Part shown: positions 1 to 9,394 of the stretch, one piece after another
Layout of the letters: each line of letters opens with the position of its first letter
How positions within the stretch are numbered: position 1 is the stretch's first letter
Assembly: GCF_014268805.2 (NCBI RefSeq)
Contig: NZ_JABWRF020000003.1
Location: 214,001 to 278,000, forward strand
Source: Pseudomonas farsensis
Lineage (GTDB): Bacteria > Pseudomonadota > Gammaproteobacteria > Pseudomonadales > Pseudomonadaceae
Length of the DNA: 64,000 bases
Direction of reading: 5' to 3'
Translations under genes and position numbers: made by a program
The notes under the pieces: generated by a model
What the model was told of the DNA's origin: nothing
What the model saw: the letters and a program-made list of their open reading frames with translations, nothing else
Databases searched by the model: none

Positions 1-70
1 CGATTTCTGAGGCATATCTCACCCACCCCGCGCTTGGCATTGGGATCGAAGCATCCCCTGCTGAACGCTG

Positions 71-225
71 GAAGATAGACAGTTGTGGCGAGCGGGCTTG
101 TCCCGCGTTGGGCTGCGCAGCAGCCCTGAGGGTTACCCTTGGGTTTTAGGGCTGCTGCGCAGCCCAACGCGGGGCAAGCCCGCTCGCCACGAGAGATATG
201 TCTGGCGATGGAATCTCCCACGCAG
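71..225. repeat. Class A mosaic REP element, copy 1
   Basis: The core at 85-190 is a long inverted repeat. Its left arm begins GTGGCGAGCGGGCTTGTCCC and its right arm is the near-perfect complement ending at 190. The flanks GATAGACAGTT (before) and GAGATATGTCTGG (after) recur around the copies near 12.2, 17.5 and 27.4 kb, so the repeated unit is larger than the palindrome. It lies in the 309-base stretch downstream of the minus-strand phosphatase gene. I see no gene in that stretch. Confidence 0.8.
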
Positions 226-309
226 CTAAAACCTGCATGGGAGATTCTTTGGCCTTGTGCAAGCCTGCGATGAGGCCGGTGCAGGGGTTCAAAGAACCCC
301 GCGATGCAC

Positions 310-2346
310 TCAGGCCGTACCTATTTCCCCGCCATCAAGCCGCTGGATCACCACGGTCGAGGAGCGTGGGCGCACCTTGCTGCCGGCAGGCGTGACGTCG
401 GTTGCAACGTCCGTGGACGGCCAGTTCTGCGGGTGCTGGATATTGACGAACAGCGTCTTGTTGTCGGGGGTGAAGGTTAGCCCGGTGACTTCGCAGCCGG
501 TGGGGCCGACGAAGAAGCGCCGCAGGTCCGCCTGGTTCTGCGCATTCACGGGCACTTGCTTGCCGTTGGCATCCACCAGGTCGGTCGGGATCACGGCCAG
601 CAACTGGTCGTTGGTATAGCGGGTCACGCTTTCTTCGCTATTGTCGGTCTCGATCCACAACACGCCACGGCTATCGAAGCTCATGCCGTCGGGGCTGGCG
701 AACTGGTTCATTTCGGTCAGGCCGGAGCGGTTGATATCGGCCGCGCCATCGGCGTTGGCGCCGAAAACAAAGATGTCCCAGTTGAAGCGCTGCTGATCCT
801 CGCTGTCGTGCCAGCGGATGATGTGGCCATGGCGGTTGGGGCCGCGTGGGTTGGCCTTGTCGGTTTTGTCCGGGCTGCGCGCGCTGTTGTTGGTCAGGGT
901 CAGGTAGGCGTCGCCGTTGAGCGGGTTGACGGCGGTCCACTCGGGGCGGTCCATGGGCGTGGCGCCCACGGCATCGGCAGCGCCACGGGTGTTGATGATG
1001 ATGCCCGGGAGGTCGCCAAACAGCGCGCCCAGGGGCTTGCCGTCGCGGGTCGGCGTGGTGATATCCAGCAGCAGCCAGTCGCCACTGCCGTCGGCGTTGA
1101 AGCGCGCGACGTACAGCTTGCCTTTGTCCAGGTACTTGGTGCCGGTGGCAAGGCGGTCGGGGGCCTTGGCGTCGGCCGGGTCCCACAGGGCGTCGGAGAC
1201 GAACTTGTACAGGTATTCGTTGTTGGAGTCGTCGCCGGTGTACCAGACCAGCGGCTTGCCCGCCACCGCCAGGCCCGGGCAGCAACCTTCATGGCGCATG
1301 CGCCCCAGCGCCGTGCGTTTTACCGCGCGGGTGGCGCTGTTGTACGGGTCGATCTCGACGATATAGCCGTAGGTGCTGGCTTCGTTGCGGTAGTCGTCGC
1401 TGGCACTGGCGCCGGACGGGGTGATGTCGAAGCGGGCGAATTCGTCGTCGAACTCGCTGGCATCACCGGCGGCGCTTTCCCAGCGGTACTGGCTGGCGCC
1501 GGTGGCAACACCGATGCGCACCTGGTCGGCAGGGCGGGGGGCGTTATTGACGAAAATACCCGGCCAGTTCTCCTCGCACGTCAGGTACGTACCCCATGGG
1601 GTATAGCCATTGCCGCAGTTGTTGTTGGTGCCTCGGCACTCGACCCCGGTGGGTGAGAAGCGCGTGCGTACATGCTCGGTGCCGCGCAGGGGGCCGGCGA
1701 TATCCATCACCGTGGCGGTGGTGAAACGCCGGTTCAGCGGGTCGTTGTCGACCACCTGCCATCGCCCGCCGACCTTGCGGATACGGATCACGCCTGCGCC
1801 GTGGGCGTTGATTTCCTTGCGCACTTCTTCGGCCGGCCGCTGGCCGCTCAGGGCGTTGGTCGGGCCGTTGGGGTGCAGCGCTGCGGTATCGATGTACTCG
1901 AAATTGATCGCCAGCAGGCCGTCGTCGGAGCTGCCGTCGATGGGGAAGAAGCGCATGCCGTCGTGGTGCATGCCCATGGCGTTGGCCTGGTCGCTGGCGC
2001 TGTTGCTGCCATCGGCCAGCCACGGCCTGCCGCTGCTGTTGATCGGCGTGCCCCAGGGCGCCAGCACGTGGGCGCTGTAGCCGGGGGCGATAGCGCAGGC
2101 ATCGGTGCGCGAACCCTTGATCGAGGCAAAGCCGAGCTTGGGTTTGGCTGACGCAGGCGGGGCAGGTGGTTTGCCAGGCGACAGATCGAGACAGCCGCCA
2201 AGGCCTGCACCAGCAATCATGGCGATGGCCGCCCCAAGGCTGCCGCGGATTACGCTGCGCCGGCTCAGGTAGGCGTCCATGACGCTTGCCATCGGCGGGT
2301 TGGCGGAACGGTTGCGGTCCAGGTTATCGCCGCTGTCTCGACTCAT
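310..2346 (-). CDS. PhoX family (DUF839) phosphatase, Tat-exported
   Basis: A 678-residue secreted protein of the PhoX/DUF839 family, whose members are calcium/iron-dependent alkaline phosphatases that release phosphate from organic esters in the periplasm. The N-terminus has a twin-arginine signal with the arginine pair at residues 29-30 (SRRSVIRG), then a hydrophobic Ala/Gly run and GGC, so it may be a Tat-exported lipoprotein. Family-typical stretches include GTYLTCEENW, YIVEIDPY, MRHEGC and IETDNSEES. AAGGA lies 7 bases before the ATG. It is separated from the tpsA gene upstream on the same strand by a strong hairpin. I could not find a convincing Pho box, so phosphate control is only expected from the family. 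Substrate is not predictable from sequence. Confidence 0.85.
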   Translation of the reverse strand: MSRDSGDNLDRNRSANPPMASVMDAYLSRRSVIRGSLGAAIAMIAGAGLGGCLDLSPGKPPAPPASAKPKLGFASIKGSRTDACAIAPGYSAHVLAPWGTPINSSGRPWLADGSNSASDQANAMGMHHDGMRFFPIDGSSDDGLLAINFEYIDTAALHPNGPTNALSGQRPAEEVRKEINAHGAGVIRIRKVGGRWQVVDNDPLNRRFTTATVMDIAGPLRGTEHVRTRFSPTGVECRGTNNNCGNGYTPWGTYLTCEENWPGIFVNNAPRPADQVRIGVATGASQYRWESAAGDASEFDDEFARFDITPSGASASDDYRNEASTYGYIVEIDPYNSATRAVKRTALGRMRHEGCCPGLAVAGKPLVWYTGDDSNNEYLYKFVSDALWDPADAKAPDRLATGTKYLDKGKLYVARFNADGSGDWLLLDITTPTRDGKPLGALFGDLPGIIINTRGAADAVGATPMDRPEWTAVNPLNGDAYLTLTNNSARSPDKTDKANPRGPNRHGHIIRWHDSEDQQRFNWDIFVFGANADGAADINRSGLTEMNQFASPDGMSFDSRGVLWIETDNSEESVTRYTNDQLLAVIPTDLVDANGKQVPVNAQNQADLRRFFVGPTGCEVTGLTFTPDNKTLFVNIQHPQNWPSTDVATDVTPAGSKVRPRSSTVVIQRLDGGEIGTA

Positions 2347-2448
2347 CAGGTGTCCTTTCTAGTAGGTTTGTGCGCAGGGGAAAGACTGTAAAGCGCAAAT
2401 ATGATGTTTAGGTTGCTGGAGGGGGCATTAGCCCCCCCCGCACTTCAG

Positions 2449-2475
2449 GCCCGGGCAGTGGTCGGCTGCCCGGGC
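2449..2475 (-). terminator. Strong hairpin after tpsA
   Basis: A perfect 10-bp stem, GCCCGGGCAG at 2449-2458 and its complement at 2466-2475, with a 7-base loop, just past the tpsA stop. A second G/C hairpin (2421-2436) follows in the direction of transcription. There is no T-run on the minus strand, so it may act as an mRNA-stabilising or Rho-assisted end. Confidence 0.5.
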
Positions 2476-2483
2476 TGTTCTGC

Positions 2484-5400
2484 TTACGGCTTGGCGTCTA
2501 TTTTCGAGGCCAGTTGCGCGCTGCGGTCGTAACCGCTGGTGCGCAGCAGGCCAAGGTCGAGGGCGTTTTCGCCTTCGGCCGCGCCTTTGCTTTTGAGGCT
2601 GTCCAGCACCGCCGTGCCGAGGTCTACCGGCGCATTGCTGACGTCGAACGACACATCGCGGCGATAGTCGCGCCCGCTCAGGGTTTCACGGCTGACATCG
2701 CTGCCACCCAAGTCGACTGCACCTTCGGCGGATTTCAACGCGGCCCCAACCAAGCGTGTATCGCCGCCGACTTTGAGGTCGATGCCTTGAGCGCCGCTCA
2801 AGGTGGTCTGGCGAGCCACGGTGTCGCGCTGTTGCTGGCTGACATCCGCCTTCAACGTCGGCGACAAGCCAGGCTCTGTTCGGGCCAGGGCCTTGCCGGC
2901 TTTCTCCTGCACCTTGCCAGCGGCAGGGCCGGCCAGCGATGAGACGGCATTGATATGGCCTTGCGGGTTTTTCTCCTGGCTCAGGCGCCCATCGACATTG
3001 ACCGTCAAGCTGTCGATGCGGTCTTTGCGGCTGGCCACCAGCAGGTCGCCGCCGACAGTGCCACTGATGCGCTCGGCATCAAGCTTGGCGCCTTCGATGC
3101 GGGTGTCGCCGCGGCTGTTGATGTCGATCTGGTCGGCGCGCAGGGTGCTGTCGCTCCAGCTCTGGTTATCGCGCTTGTCCAAGGCCACTTGCACCCGGCC
3201 ATGCAGGCCACGGATATCCTGATCGGCCGTTTCCCCGCGGTTGAGCTTGAAACCGGCCCCCGCACTGATGTCGCGGTTGTCGTAGCGCTCGTGCTGGTTG
3301 GACGCCTCTACCTGCAGGCCGCCGTTGCGGGCGGTCAGGCCGATTGATGCGGCATTGGCCTGCAGCCCTTGAACCTGCAGTGCGATGTCCTCGCGGGCAA
3401 GGCTGGTGAGCTGCAGTGCCTGCTTGGCGGTGAACTGTGCATTCACCGCCTGGCTTGCGTTTTCATCTACCTTGGCGCTCGTGGCATGGCCGCCCACGCC
3501 ACCACCCTTGCCTGTGCCTGCGGTGCCCGCCATCTCGACACCGCCGCCGAGTGTGTCGCCCACGGCTTCGTGGCTGTCGTTGGCGGCCAGCACTTTCAAT
3601 ACGCCGTCGCTGTGCAGGTTGATATGACCGCCCGCGTCAATGCGGGTGCCTTCCAGGGTGAGGTCACCGCTGCTGACCACCTCTACCGGGCCCTTGGCGA
3701 CGATGCTGCCGACCTGGGCCTTGCTGTCGTCGCTTTGGTACGTACTGTGGTCGGCATAGGCGCGTACGTCGGCACCGGTGCTGCCAGGGCGATTACCGCC
3801 TTTGGCCCAAAGGCTGGTGTCGAGCTGGGTTTTGCTGTGGTGGGTGTGGTCATGGGCTGCGTCCAGCGTCAGGGTGCCGGCGCCGGTCACCTTGACCGCG
3901 CCGTCGCCGCCGTCCATGCGGGTGCCTTCGTAGCGCCCGTCACTGCCCAGTTGCACCTGTATACCGGTCTGGCCGCTCAGGCTGCCAGGGCGGGCGAGGC
4001 GGGTGGTTTGGTTATCGTCCAGGGTGGCGTACTTGCCTTCGACGCGAGCGTTGATATCTTCACCGGTGCTGGTGTCTACCCGCAGGCCCCCAGCGATATC
4101 GGTACGTTGCACGCGCGTGCTCTGCTGGTCTTGGGCTGCCAGCAACTGGTGCTCGTTGGCGTCGATCTGCAGCTGCCCGGCAGTGCCTGTGTATTGGGTG
4201 CCCTGGTCTTCTATACGCCCCGCCTGGATGTGGGTGCTGGTACCACTAAAAGAGGCAGGCTGTGCGGTACTGCTGGTGTCGGCCTGCGTCCGAGCCAGAT
4301 GCCCGACGGTAGCATCGGCGCCTACGCTGGGTGGCGCCATGGCATCCTCGACGCCGGCCTGCTGGAAGCGCGCACCTTCACGGCCCTCGACCAGGCGCTC
4401 GATCGGCCGGGAGATATCCCGGTACTCGATGCTTGCGCCCAGGCTGCCTTGCCAGTTGCTGGTGGACTCTTCGCGTTCATGGGTGTCGGCAGCGGCGCGG
4501 TTTTCGATGTGCTCGGCGTTCACCAGCAATTGGCCCTCGGCGTTCACCTTGGCGCCTTCGGTCGCCAGATGGGGGGTGTCGATAAGCAGGTTACCGCTGG
4601 CGCTCAGCTCGCTGCGCCGAGCACTGCCAGTGCTTTCGCGCAGGTCGGTCTGGTTGCGGTGGCCCTCGAAAGCGCTGCCGACCCGGTCGATGCCGCCGGT
4701 TACCGCCAGGTCGCCGCCGCTGATGGTGGTTTTTGTTTGGCTTTGCTGGGTGTCCTGCGCCGCGTTCAGCTCGACCTTGGGCGCCTTGAGTGTCAGGTCG
4801 CCTGCGGTGGCCTTGACCTGTGCTGCATTGGCCACCAGCCGGGTATCGCTGCGCACGTCGACCTTCGCCCCGCTCAGGGTACTGGCGACTTGTTCAGTGG
4901 CTGACTGGTGCTGCTCGCGGTTCTCGACCTGGTAGCCGACCTTGGCGTCGTACTGCCGCGAACCGGGCTTGCCATCCTGGGCTTGCTGGGTCTGGCTCGC
5001 GCTGGCGGTGAGGGAGCGCTGCTGGTTGTTTTGTGTGTGGCTGCTGGTGGCTTCGGCGCTGTCCAGGTGCACGTCGCCTTTGGCGGTGACTTCGAGCGCC
5101 TGCCCGGCGGCCACCTGGGCGCCTTTGAGGCTCAGCTCCCCGGCACTGGCCAGGCGCAGGTTGGTGCTGGAGCGCACATCGCTGACCAGAACCTGCTGCG
5201 TGTCGCTGTTGTTCTCGCTGCGGCTGCCCAGCAGGCCGAAGAGCTGGCTGTCACTGGTGGTGTCCTGCGACCGGCGTGTGCTTTGCGCTGCGCCCACCTC
5301 AAGCCCGGCCTTGTCGCTGTAGAGCACGGCATCGCCGGCGCTGCTGACCGAGCTGCCCTTGATGGCCATGCTATCGGCGCTGACCGTCAGCTTGCCCTCG

Positions 5401-6926
5401 GCCCTTACCGTGCTGCCGACGGCCTGGCTGCCTTGGGTGTCGTTGCCCTTGCGGTCGCCGAAGAATGTGCCGGAGACCAGGTCGCCACGGTAGTCACGCT
5501 TCTGGCCGCTGTCCTGCATCGCCTGTTCGCCCACCTCTACCTGCGCGGCCTGCAGTTGCATGTCGCCCTGGCTGCTGAGGTTGCTGGCGCTGATTTTCAG
5601 CTGTTTGCCGGCCGTTGCGGTCAGGTTGCCGGCTTCAAGCGAGCTGCCGTTGGCGCGTTCGGTGTACTGCTCGCTGTCGCTGTCGCCGCGCCACAGGTGC
5701 TTGCGGTGGCGAACCTGTTCCTGGACCTTGCTGCTGTCGACACCTGCCGAAATGTCGAGGTTGCCTTCACTGTGCAACGCCAACGTAGTGCCCGCCTTGA
5801 GCTTGGCGGCGGTCATCTGCAGGTCGCCACCGGAATCCAGGCTGAGGCCTTCGTTCGCTTGCAGCGCGGTGCCTTGCTGGGTGCTGTCGGTTTGCGTGCG
5901 GTCGCGGCTGTAAGTCTCGGTGGTGACGAACCACCAGCGTTTGTCCCAGGCCTCACGGTCCTTCTTCACCTGCTCTCGGGTCTTGGCGTTGAGTACCAGC
6001 TTCTGCCCGGCCTTGGCCTTGATTTTTTTCGCCTTGGCCTGGGTGCCGGTGAATTCCAGGTCGCCTGCCGAGCTGATACTCAGTTCGTCGTCGCTGAACA
6101 GCTCGACGTCGCCCACCTGCACCCCGGCGCCTTCTGCGGTGCTGATCACGCGGATGCGCCCGGCGCGCATGGCACCGAACAGCCTGGCATCAATGCTCGA
6201 CGGGGTGCCGGGCAGGTGCTGCAGCACTTCGCCGCTGGCGGCGTCGATACGGTTGCGCCCGAGGGTAAAGGTGGCGACCCCTTCGTTTTTCAGCGGGCCC
6301 TCGATGTGCACGCGCGGTGCGATCAGGTCCAGTGCGCCTTTAAGGTTGCTCAAGCCGCCAGCCTGCACGTGCAAGATGCCCTCGGCGTTCAAGGTGTCGA
6401 GGTATTTGATGCGCTGGTCTTCGATCACCGGGGTGCCTACCAGAAAGCCGGCCTGGGTGTTATTGATGAAACTGCCACCATTGATGGTGATGCCGTTGGG
6501 GTTGGCGAGAATGTAATCGGCTGGGCGACCGAGAATCTCTTGCGGGCCTTGGATCAACGAAGCCTGGCGGCTGATCACCTCGTTCAGGATGATGGCGGCA
6601 GCCTGGCCGTGGAACTGTGGGTTGGCCTGCAGGACGCTGCCGGTGAGCACCGACTGCCCGGCCTGTAGGGCGTTGTTCAGCACCAGGCCCTGCGAGTCGA
6701 CGTTGTAGGCCTGGTACTGGTTATGGGAAAGGCCAGTGGCGTTTGGCGGCACGATGTTGACTACCGGCACGCCATTGGCATCGCTGACAATGGGCGTGCC
6801 GCCCGGGCCGGTACTGGGTTGCAGGCCTTCGCTGGCCTGCAGGGCAGGAGGGGCGAACAGGCACAGCAGGATGGCCAGGCGCAGAGGGTCGGGGCGCAAG
6901 AGGCTGGGTGGGGTGTGATGATTCAC
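2484..6926 (-). CDS. Two-partner secretion adhesin (TpsA, filamentous hemagglutinin type)
   Basis: A 1480-residue exported adhesin. I start it at GTG 6926, which has AAGGAAA 5 bases upstream and gives a normal signal peptide ending near ALQA (residues 28-31). An upstream ATG at 6977 would put 17 hydrophilic residues in front and overlap tpsB. Residues about 35-280 form the TPS secretion domain, with SHNQYQAYNV (67-76), ILNEV (113-117) and NPNGI (142-146). The rest is a beta-helix of hemagglutinin-type repeats (LSISSAGDLEF, GNLDISAG, LLIDTPHL and similar) with Gln/Ser-rich loops. It ends at SKIDAKP with no VENN motif or C-terminal toxin domain, so contact-dependent inhibition is unlikely. An adhesin or biofilm role is inferred. 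The partner pore is encoded 28 bases upstream. Confidence 0.88.
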   Translation of the reverse strand: MNHHTPPSLLRPDPLRLAILLCLFAPPALQASEGLQPSTGPGGTPIVSDANGVPVVNIVPPNATGLSHNQYQAYNVDSQGLVLNNALQAGQSVLTGSVLQANPQFHGQAAAIILNEVISRQASLIQGPQEILGRPADYILANPNGITINGGSFINNTQAGFLVGTPVIEDQRIKYLDTLNAEGILHVQAGGLSNLKGALDLIAPRVHIEGPLKNEGVATFTLGRNRIDAASGEVLQHLPGTPSSIDARLFGAMRAGRIRVISTAEGAGVQVGDVELFSDDELSISSAGDLEFTGTQAKAKKIKAKAGQKLVLNAKTREQVKKDREAWDKRWWFVTTETYSRDRTQTDSTQQGTALQANEGLSLDSGGDLQMTAAKLKAGTTLALHSEGNLDISAGVDSSKVQEQVRHRKHLWRGDSDSEQYTERANGSSLEAGNLTATAGKQLKISASNLSSQGDMQLQAAQVEVGEQAMQDSGQKRDYRGDLVSGTFFGDRKGNDTQGSQAVGSTVRAEGKLTVSADSMAIKGSSVSSAGDAVLYSDKAGLEVGAAQSTRRSQDTTSDSQLFGLLGSRSENNSDTQQVLVSDVRSSTNLRLASAGELSLKGAQVAAGQALEVTAKGDVHLDSAEATSSHTQNNQQRSLTASASQTQQAQDGKPGSRQYDAKVGYQVENREQHQSATEQVASTLSGAKVDVRSDTRLVANAAQVKATAGDLTLKAPKVELNAAQDTQQSQTKTTISGGDLAVTGGIDRVGSAFEGHRNQTDLRESTGSARRSELSASGNLLIDTPHLATEGAKVNAEGQLLVNAEHIENRAAADTHEREESTSNWQGSLGASIEYRDISRPIERLVEGREGARFQQAGVEDAMAPPSVGADATVGHLARTQADTSSTAQPASFSGTSTHIQAGRIEDQGTQYTGTAGQLQIDANEHQLLAAQDQQSTRVQRTDIAGGLRVDTSTGEDINARVEGKYATLDDNQTTRLARPGSLSGQTGIQVQLGSDGRYEGTRMDGGDGAVKVTGAGTLTLDAAHDHTHHSKTQLDTSLWAKGGNRPGSTGADVRAYADHSTYQSDDSKAQVGSIVAKGPVEVVSSGDLTLEGTRIDAGGHINLHSDGVLKVLAANDSHEAVGDTLGGGVEMAGTAGTGKGGGVGGHATSAKVDENASQAVNAQFTAKQALQLTSLAREDIALQVQGLQANAASIGLTARNGGLQVEASNQHERYDNRDISAGAGFKLNRGETADQDIRGLHGRVQVALDKRDNQSWSDSTLRADQIDINSRGDTRIEGAKLDAERISGTVGGDLLVASRKDRIDSLTVNVDGRLSQEKNPQGHINAVSSLAGPAAGKVQEKAGKALARTEPGLSPTLKADVSQQQRDTVARQTTLSGAQGIDLKVGGDTRLVGAALKSAEGAVDLGGSDVSRETLSGRDYRRDVSFDVSNAPVDLGTAVLDSLKSKGAAEGENALDLGLLRTSGYDRSAQLASKIDAKP

Positions 6927-6937
6927 GTTGGTTTCCT

Positions 6938-6945
6938 TTCTTTTT
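6938..6945 (-). promoter_or_regulatory. Candidate Hfq/Crc A-rich site at the tpsA ribosome-binding site
   Basis: The tpsA leader reads AAAAAGAA directly before the AAGGAAA ribosome-binding site, fitting the AANAANAA motif bound by Hfq with Crc in pseudomonads. The match is seen; function is inferred, since an A-rich leader can also arise by chance. Confidence 0.3.
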
Positions 6946-6954
6946 GTGGGTGAA

Positions 6955-8622
6955 TCAGAGTTCCAGGGTCCACTCAAGGCCCCAGAAACCGGGTTCGAGC
7001 GCCTTTCGCGCGCGGTCGCTGGCGTACAGCGCGCGCTGGTAGTCGAGGCGGATGCGATTGCTTGGCAGGGTCAGTTCCAGGCCGATGGCACTGCCGGCCA
7101 GGCGTTGTGAGGGGGCATTGCGTTGGAGCTGGGCCCAGCCCAGGTCCAGGCCGAGGTAGGGGCGCAACTGCACGGTGGGCGATGACGGCAGGTTGAAGGG
7201 GTAGCTCAGGGTGTTGCGCCAGACCGCGCCCCTTGAGCCGGCTACGGCATGCTGGCGTACGCCGCGCACACTGTTGTTGTCATTGAGCGACAACTGCTCG
7301 ACGGTGGGCAGGTAGTCGCGGCTGTATTGCAGGTTCAGTTCGCTCTGCCAGCGCCATGGCCGTTGCGGTGGTGCCTGGGCCAGGTACAGCAGGCTGGCGC
7401 GGTACTTGCGAAAGTCCGGTTGCGGGGCGCCGCGCCCGACGGCTGCGTGGTCGGCGCCCAAGGCGTCGAGGCCTTGAGCCAGGCCCAACGAGGCGCTCCA
7501 CACGCCATGCTCGAGCCACAACAGGTTGAGCCCTGCATCAAGGGTGGTGAGCGCGTCGGTTTGCAGTTGAACCCGCAGCCCCGAGACTTCGTTGATCAGC
7601 CGCTTGCTCTCCAGGCGCATGCCGGCGCTGAGCATGCCCTGCTGGCTGCGCCACAGCACGCGCTCTGCACCCAGCGCATTGAAACGGCTGCCGCCGCTGG
7701 CTAACTGCCCGGCTGGCAAGGGTGAGCGGTAGCTCAACTGGCTGCTGCTGAGGGTGAAGCTCCAGGGGCCGTAAGGGATGTTGTAGTACAGGCTTACGCC
7801 CTGGCTTTGGCCGGGGGGCTGGAGCACGGTCGACGACAGCGACAGGCGCAGGTCGTCATTGAGCCCCAGCGGGCTGTCCACGCCGAGCCCAAGGTTAAGG
7901 CGATGGCGCCCGGTGAGCTCGCTGCCGCGGTTGTCGAAACGCCCTTCCAGGTGCACGCGCCTGCCGACTTTGTGCGGGGTGATGGCTATTTGGGTGGCAC
8001 CACGGCCCTGGCCGGGGATCAGGTCGGCGGTGAGGTCATAGGCGCGCAGGCGGTTGAGCTGGTCGAGGCCCTGCTCCAGGTCGGGCAGGTGCAAGGGCTG
8101 GCCGAGCAGTTTCGGGAAGGCACCCCGTAACGACAGCGGGGCGGTATCGGTCAGCTCGATGGACTCAACGTAGCCTTCGTCAATGAGAATATCCAGCGGT
8201 TGGTCGGCCTGAGGGATTTTTCGCAAGTAAGGGCGGGCCAACGGGTAGCCCGCTTCGACGTAACGCGCGGTGAGCGCTCGCAGCAGCCGGTTGATGGCGG
8301 TAACGCCCATGCAGGCTGGCAGCAGCGGGTGCAGTTTGCGCTTCAGCTCGCTGGCTGATAGCCGCCGATTGCCCGTCAGGCGTAGCCCGGAAACCGGCAG
8401 GCAGGGCTCTATGGCGCCGTCGGGCGACGGCCCCTCAGGCGTGCGGGTGGTGGGTAACTGGCGCTCCCAACGCTGCAAGCGCTGTTGTTGTTCCAGTTGT
8501 TCGGTTGCCTGGCGCTGCTCGCGCAGTTGCTGGCTGGCAGGGTTTGCGCCGTGGGCGATGGGCAAGCAGACGAGGGTCGACAGCAGGCCGGCGACGAAGA
8601 GTTTCAGGGCAGGTTTGAGCAT
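6955..8622 (-). CDS. TpsB outer-membrane transporter (ShlB/FhaC/HecB family)
   Basis: A 555-residue outer-membrane beta-barrel pore that exports the adjacent TpsA. It has a signal peptide (residues 1-25, ending AHG) and a Gln-rich coiled-coil-like segment (about 28-55) typical of the plug helix and linker. POTRA-type motifs follow (LRLTGNRRLSASELKRKL, then AGYPLARPYLRK), and the C-terminal half is rich in alternating barrel strands. The last residues are WTLEL; the usual terminal aromatic of such barrels is replaced by Leu, while Trp sits five positions from the end. The length is normal for the family. It forms an operon with tpsA, 28 bases downstream. There is no acyltransferase gene, so this is adhesin export rather than hemolysin activation. 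Confidence 0.9.
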   Translation of the reverse strand: MLKPALKLFVAGLLSTLVCLPIAHGANPASQQLREQRQATEQLEQQQRLQRWERQLPTTRTPEGPSPDGAIEPCLPVSGLRLTGNRRLSASELKRKLHPLLPACMGVTAINRLLRALTARYVEAGYPLARPYLRKIPQADQPLDILIDEGYVESIELTDTAPLSLRGAFPKLLGQPLHLPDLEQGLDQLNRLRAYDLTADLIPGQGRGATQIAITPHKVGRRVHLEGRFDNRGSELTGRHRLNLGLGVDSPLGLNDDLRLSLSSTVLQPPGQSQGVSLYYNIPYGPWSFTLSSSQLSYRSPLPAGQLASGGSRFNALGAERVLWRSQQGMLSAGMRLESKRLINEVSGLRVQLQTDALTTLDAGLNLLWLEHGVWSASLGLAQGLDALGADHAAVGRGAPQPDFRKYRASLLYLAQAPPQRPWRWQSELNLQYSRDYLPTVEQLSLNDNNSVRGVRQHAVAGSRGAVWRNTLSYPFNLPSSPTVQLRPYLGLDLGWAQLQRNAPSQRLAGSAIGLELTLPSNRIRLDYQRALYASDRARKALEPGFWGLEWTLEL

Positions 8623-8812
8623 GGAAAATCCCGCAATGCGTGTACGAATCAGGTACTCGATTGCGTGGATTTTATGGCTTTGACCAGTCGGCTGAATGCG
8701 GTCCCGTGCCCTGTTGGGCGTAGGACAAAGGCAAGAAGGGTGTAGGGGATTTCTTGGCGGAGAGACCGGGAATCAGCAGGCGCTCAGGGCCGGGGCATTC
8801 AAGGCAGCGCTG

Positions 8813-9370
8813 TCATGGCCTGATTTCAATCAACGTGCCGTCCTTCACCAGGCTCCACACTTCGCGCATGTCGGCGTTACGCATGGCGATGCAGCCTTCG
8901 GTCCAGTCCAGGGTGTGGAAGTACCACTCCGGGTATTCCTCGTCGAGGGGCGTGCCATGGATCATGATCATGCTGCCGGCGCTTACCCCTGCACGCCGCG
9001 CCTTGGCGGCGTCGGTGATGTTCGGGTAGGAGATGTGCATGGCCAGGTTGTAGCGGCTGCTGGCCTTGCGCCAATCGAGCCAATACAGGCCTTCTGGGGT
9101 TTTCTTGTCGCCCTCGCGCTCCTTGGCGCCCTTGGGCTGCTTGCCCAGGGAAATGCGGTAGGTCTTGAGCGGCTCGCCACGGCTGATCAGTTGCAGGCGC
9201 CGTTCGGACTTGAGCACCAGCACCTTGTCGATCGCCTGCAACTGCGGGCTGGGCGTGGCCGGGGCGGCAGGCTGCACGGCCGATTGTGGCTTGCGGATGA
9301 TGGTTTCGGTGAAGGCTGCTTGCGACACCGAGGCGACACTTAGGCAGAAAAGGGCAAGCAACCAGCGCAT
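8813..9370 (-). CDS. L,D-transpeptidase family protein (YkuD domain)
   Basis: A 185-residue secreted protein with a signal peptide (residues 1-18, ending SQA) and a YkuD catalytic domain from about residue 48 to the end. His138 (MIMIHG) and Cys160 (DWTEGCIAM) fit the active site of enzymes that make L,D-crosslinks in peptidoglycan or attach proteins to it. The Ser of the usual SxGC motif is Thr-Glu here (TEGC), as in YafK-like members, so its reaction could be hydrolysis or transfer at meso-DAP rather than 3-3 crosslinking. The 190 bases between this gene and tpsB hold nothing I recognise. AGGGA lies about 9 bases before the ATG. Confidence 0.85.
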   Translation of the reverse strand: MRWLLALFCLSVASVSQAAFTETIIRKPQSAVQPAAPATPSPQLQAIDKVLVLKSERRLQLISRGEPLKTYRISLGKQPKGAKEREGDKKTPEGLYWLDWRKASSRYNLAMHISYPNITDAAKARRAGVSAGSMIMIHGTPLDEEYPEWYFHTLDWTEGCIAMRNADMREVWSLVKDGTLIEIRP

Positions 9371-9394
9371 GAAACCGTATCCCTGAAACTTGAG

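Noticed and set aside
556..1656. A 366-codon plus-strand frame opposite the PhoX-type gene
   Set aside because: Low-complexity Val/Gly/Ala composition and no motif; the minus-strand frame carries the Tat signal and PhoX blocks.
2347..2448. A Pho box upstream of the PhoX-type gene
   Set aside because: No pair of CTGTCAT-like repeats with the right spacing could be found.
2484..3000. A CdiA-type toxin tip at the TpsA C-terminus
   Set aside because: No VENN motif, no nuclease-like or pore-forming domain and no immunity gene after the stop.
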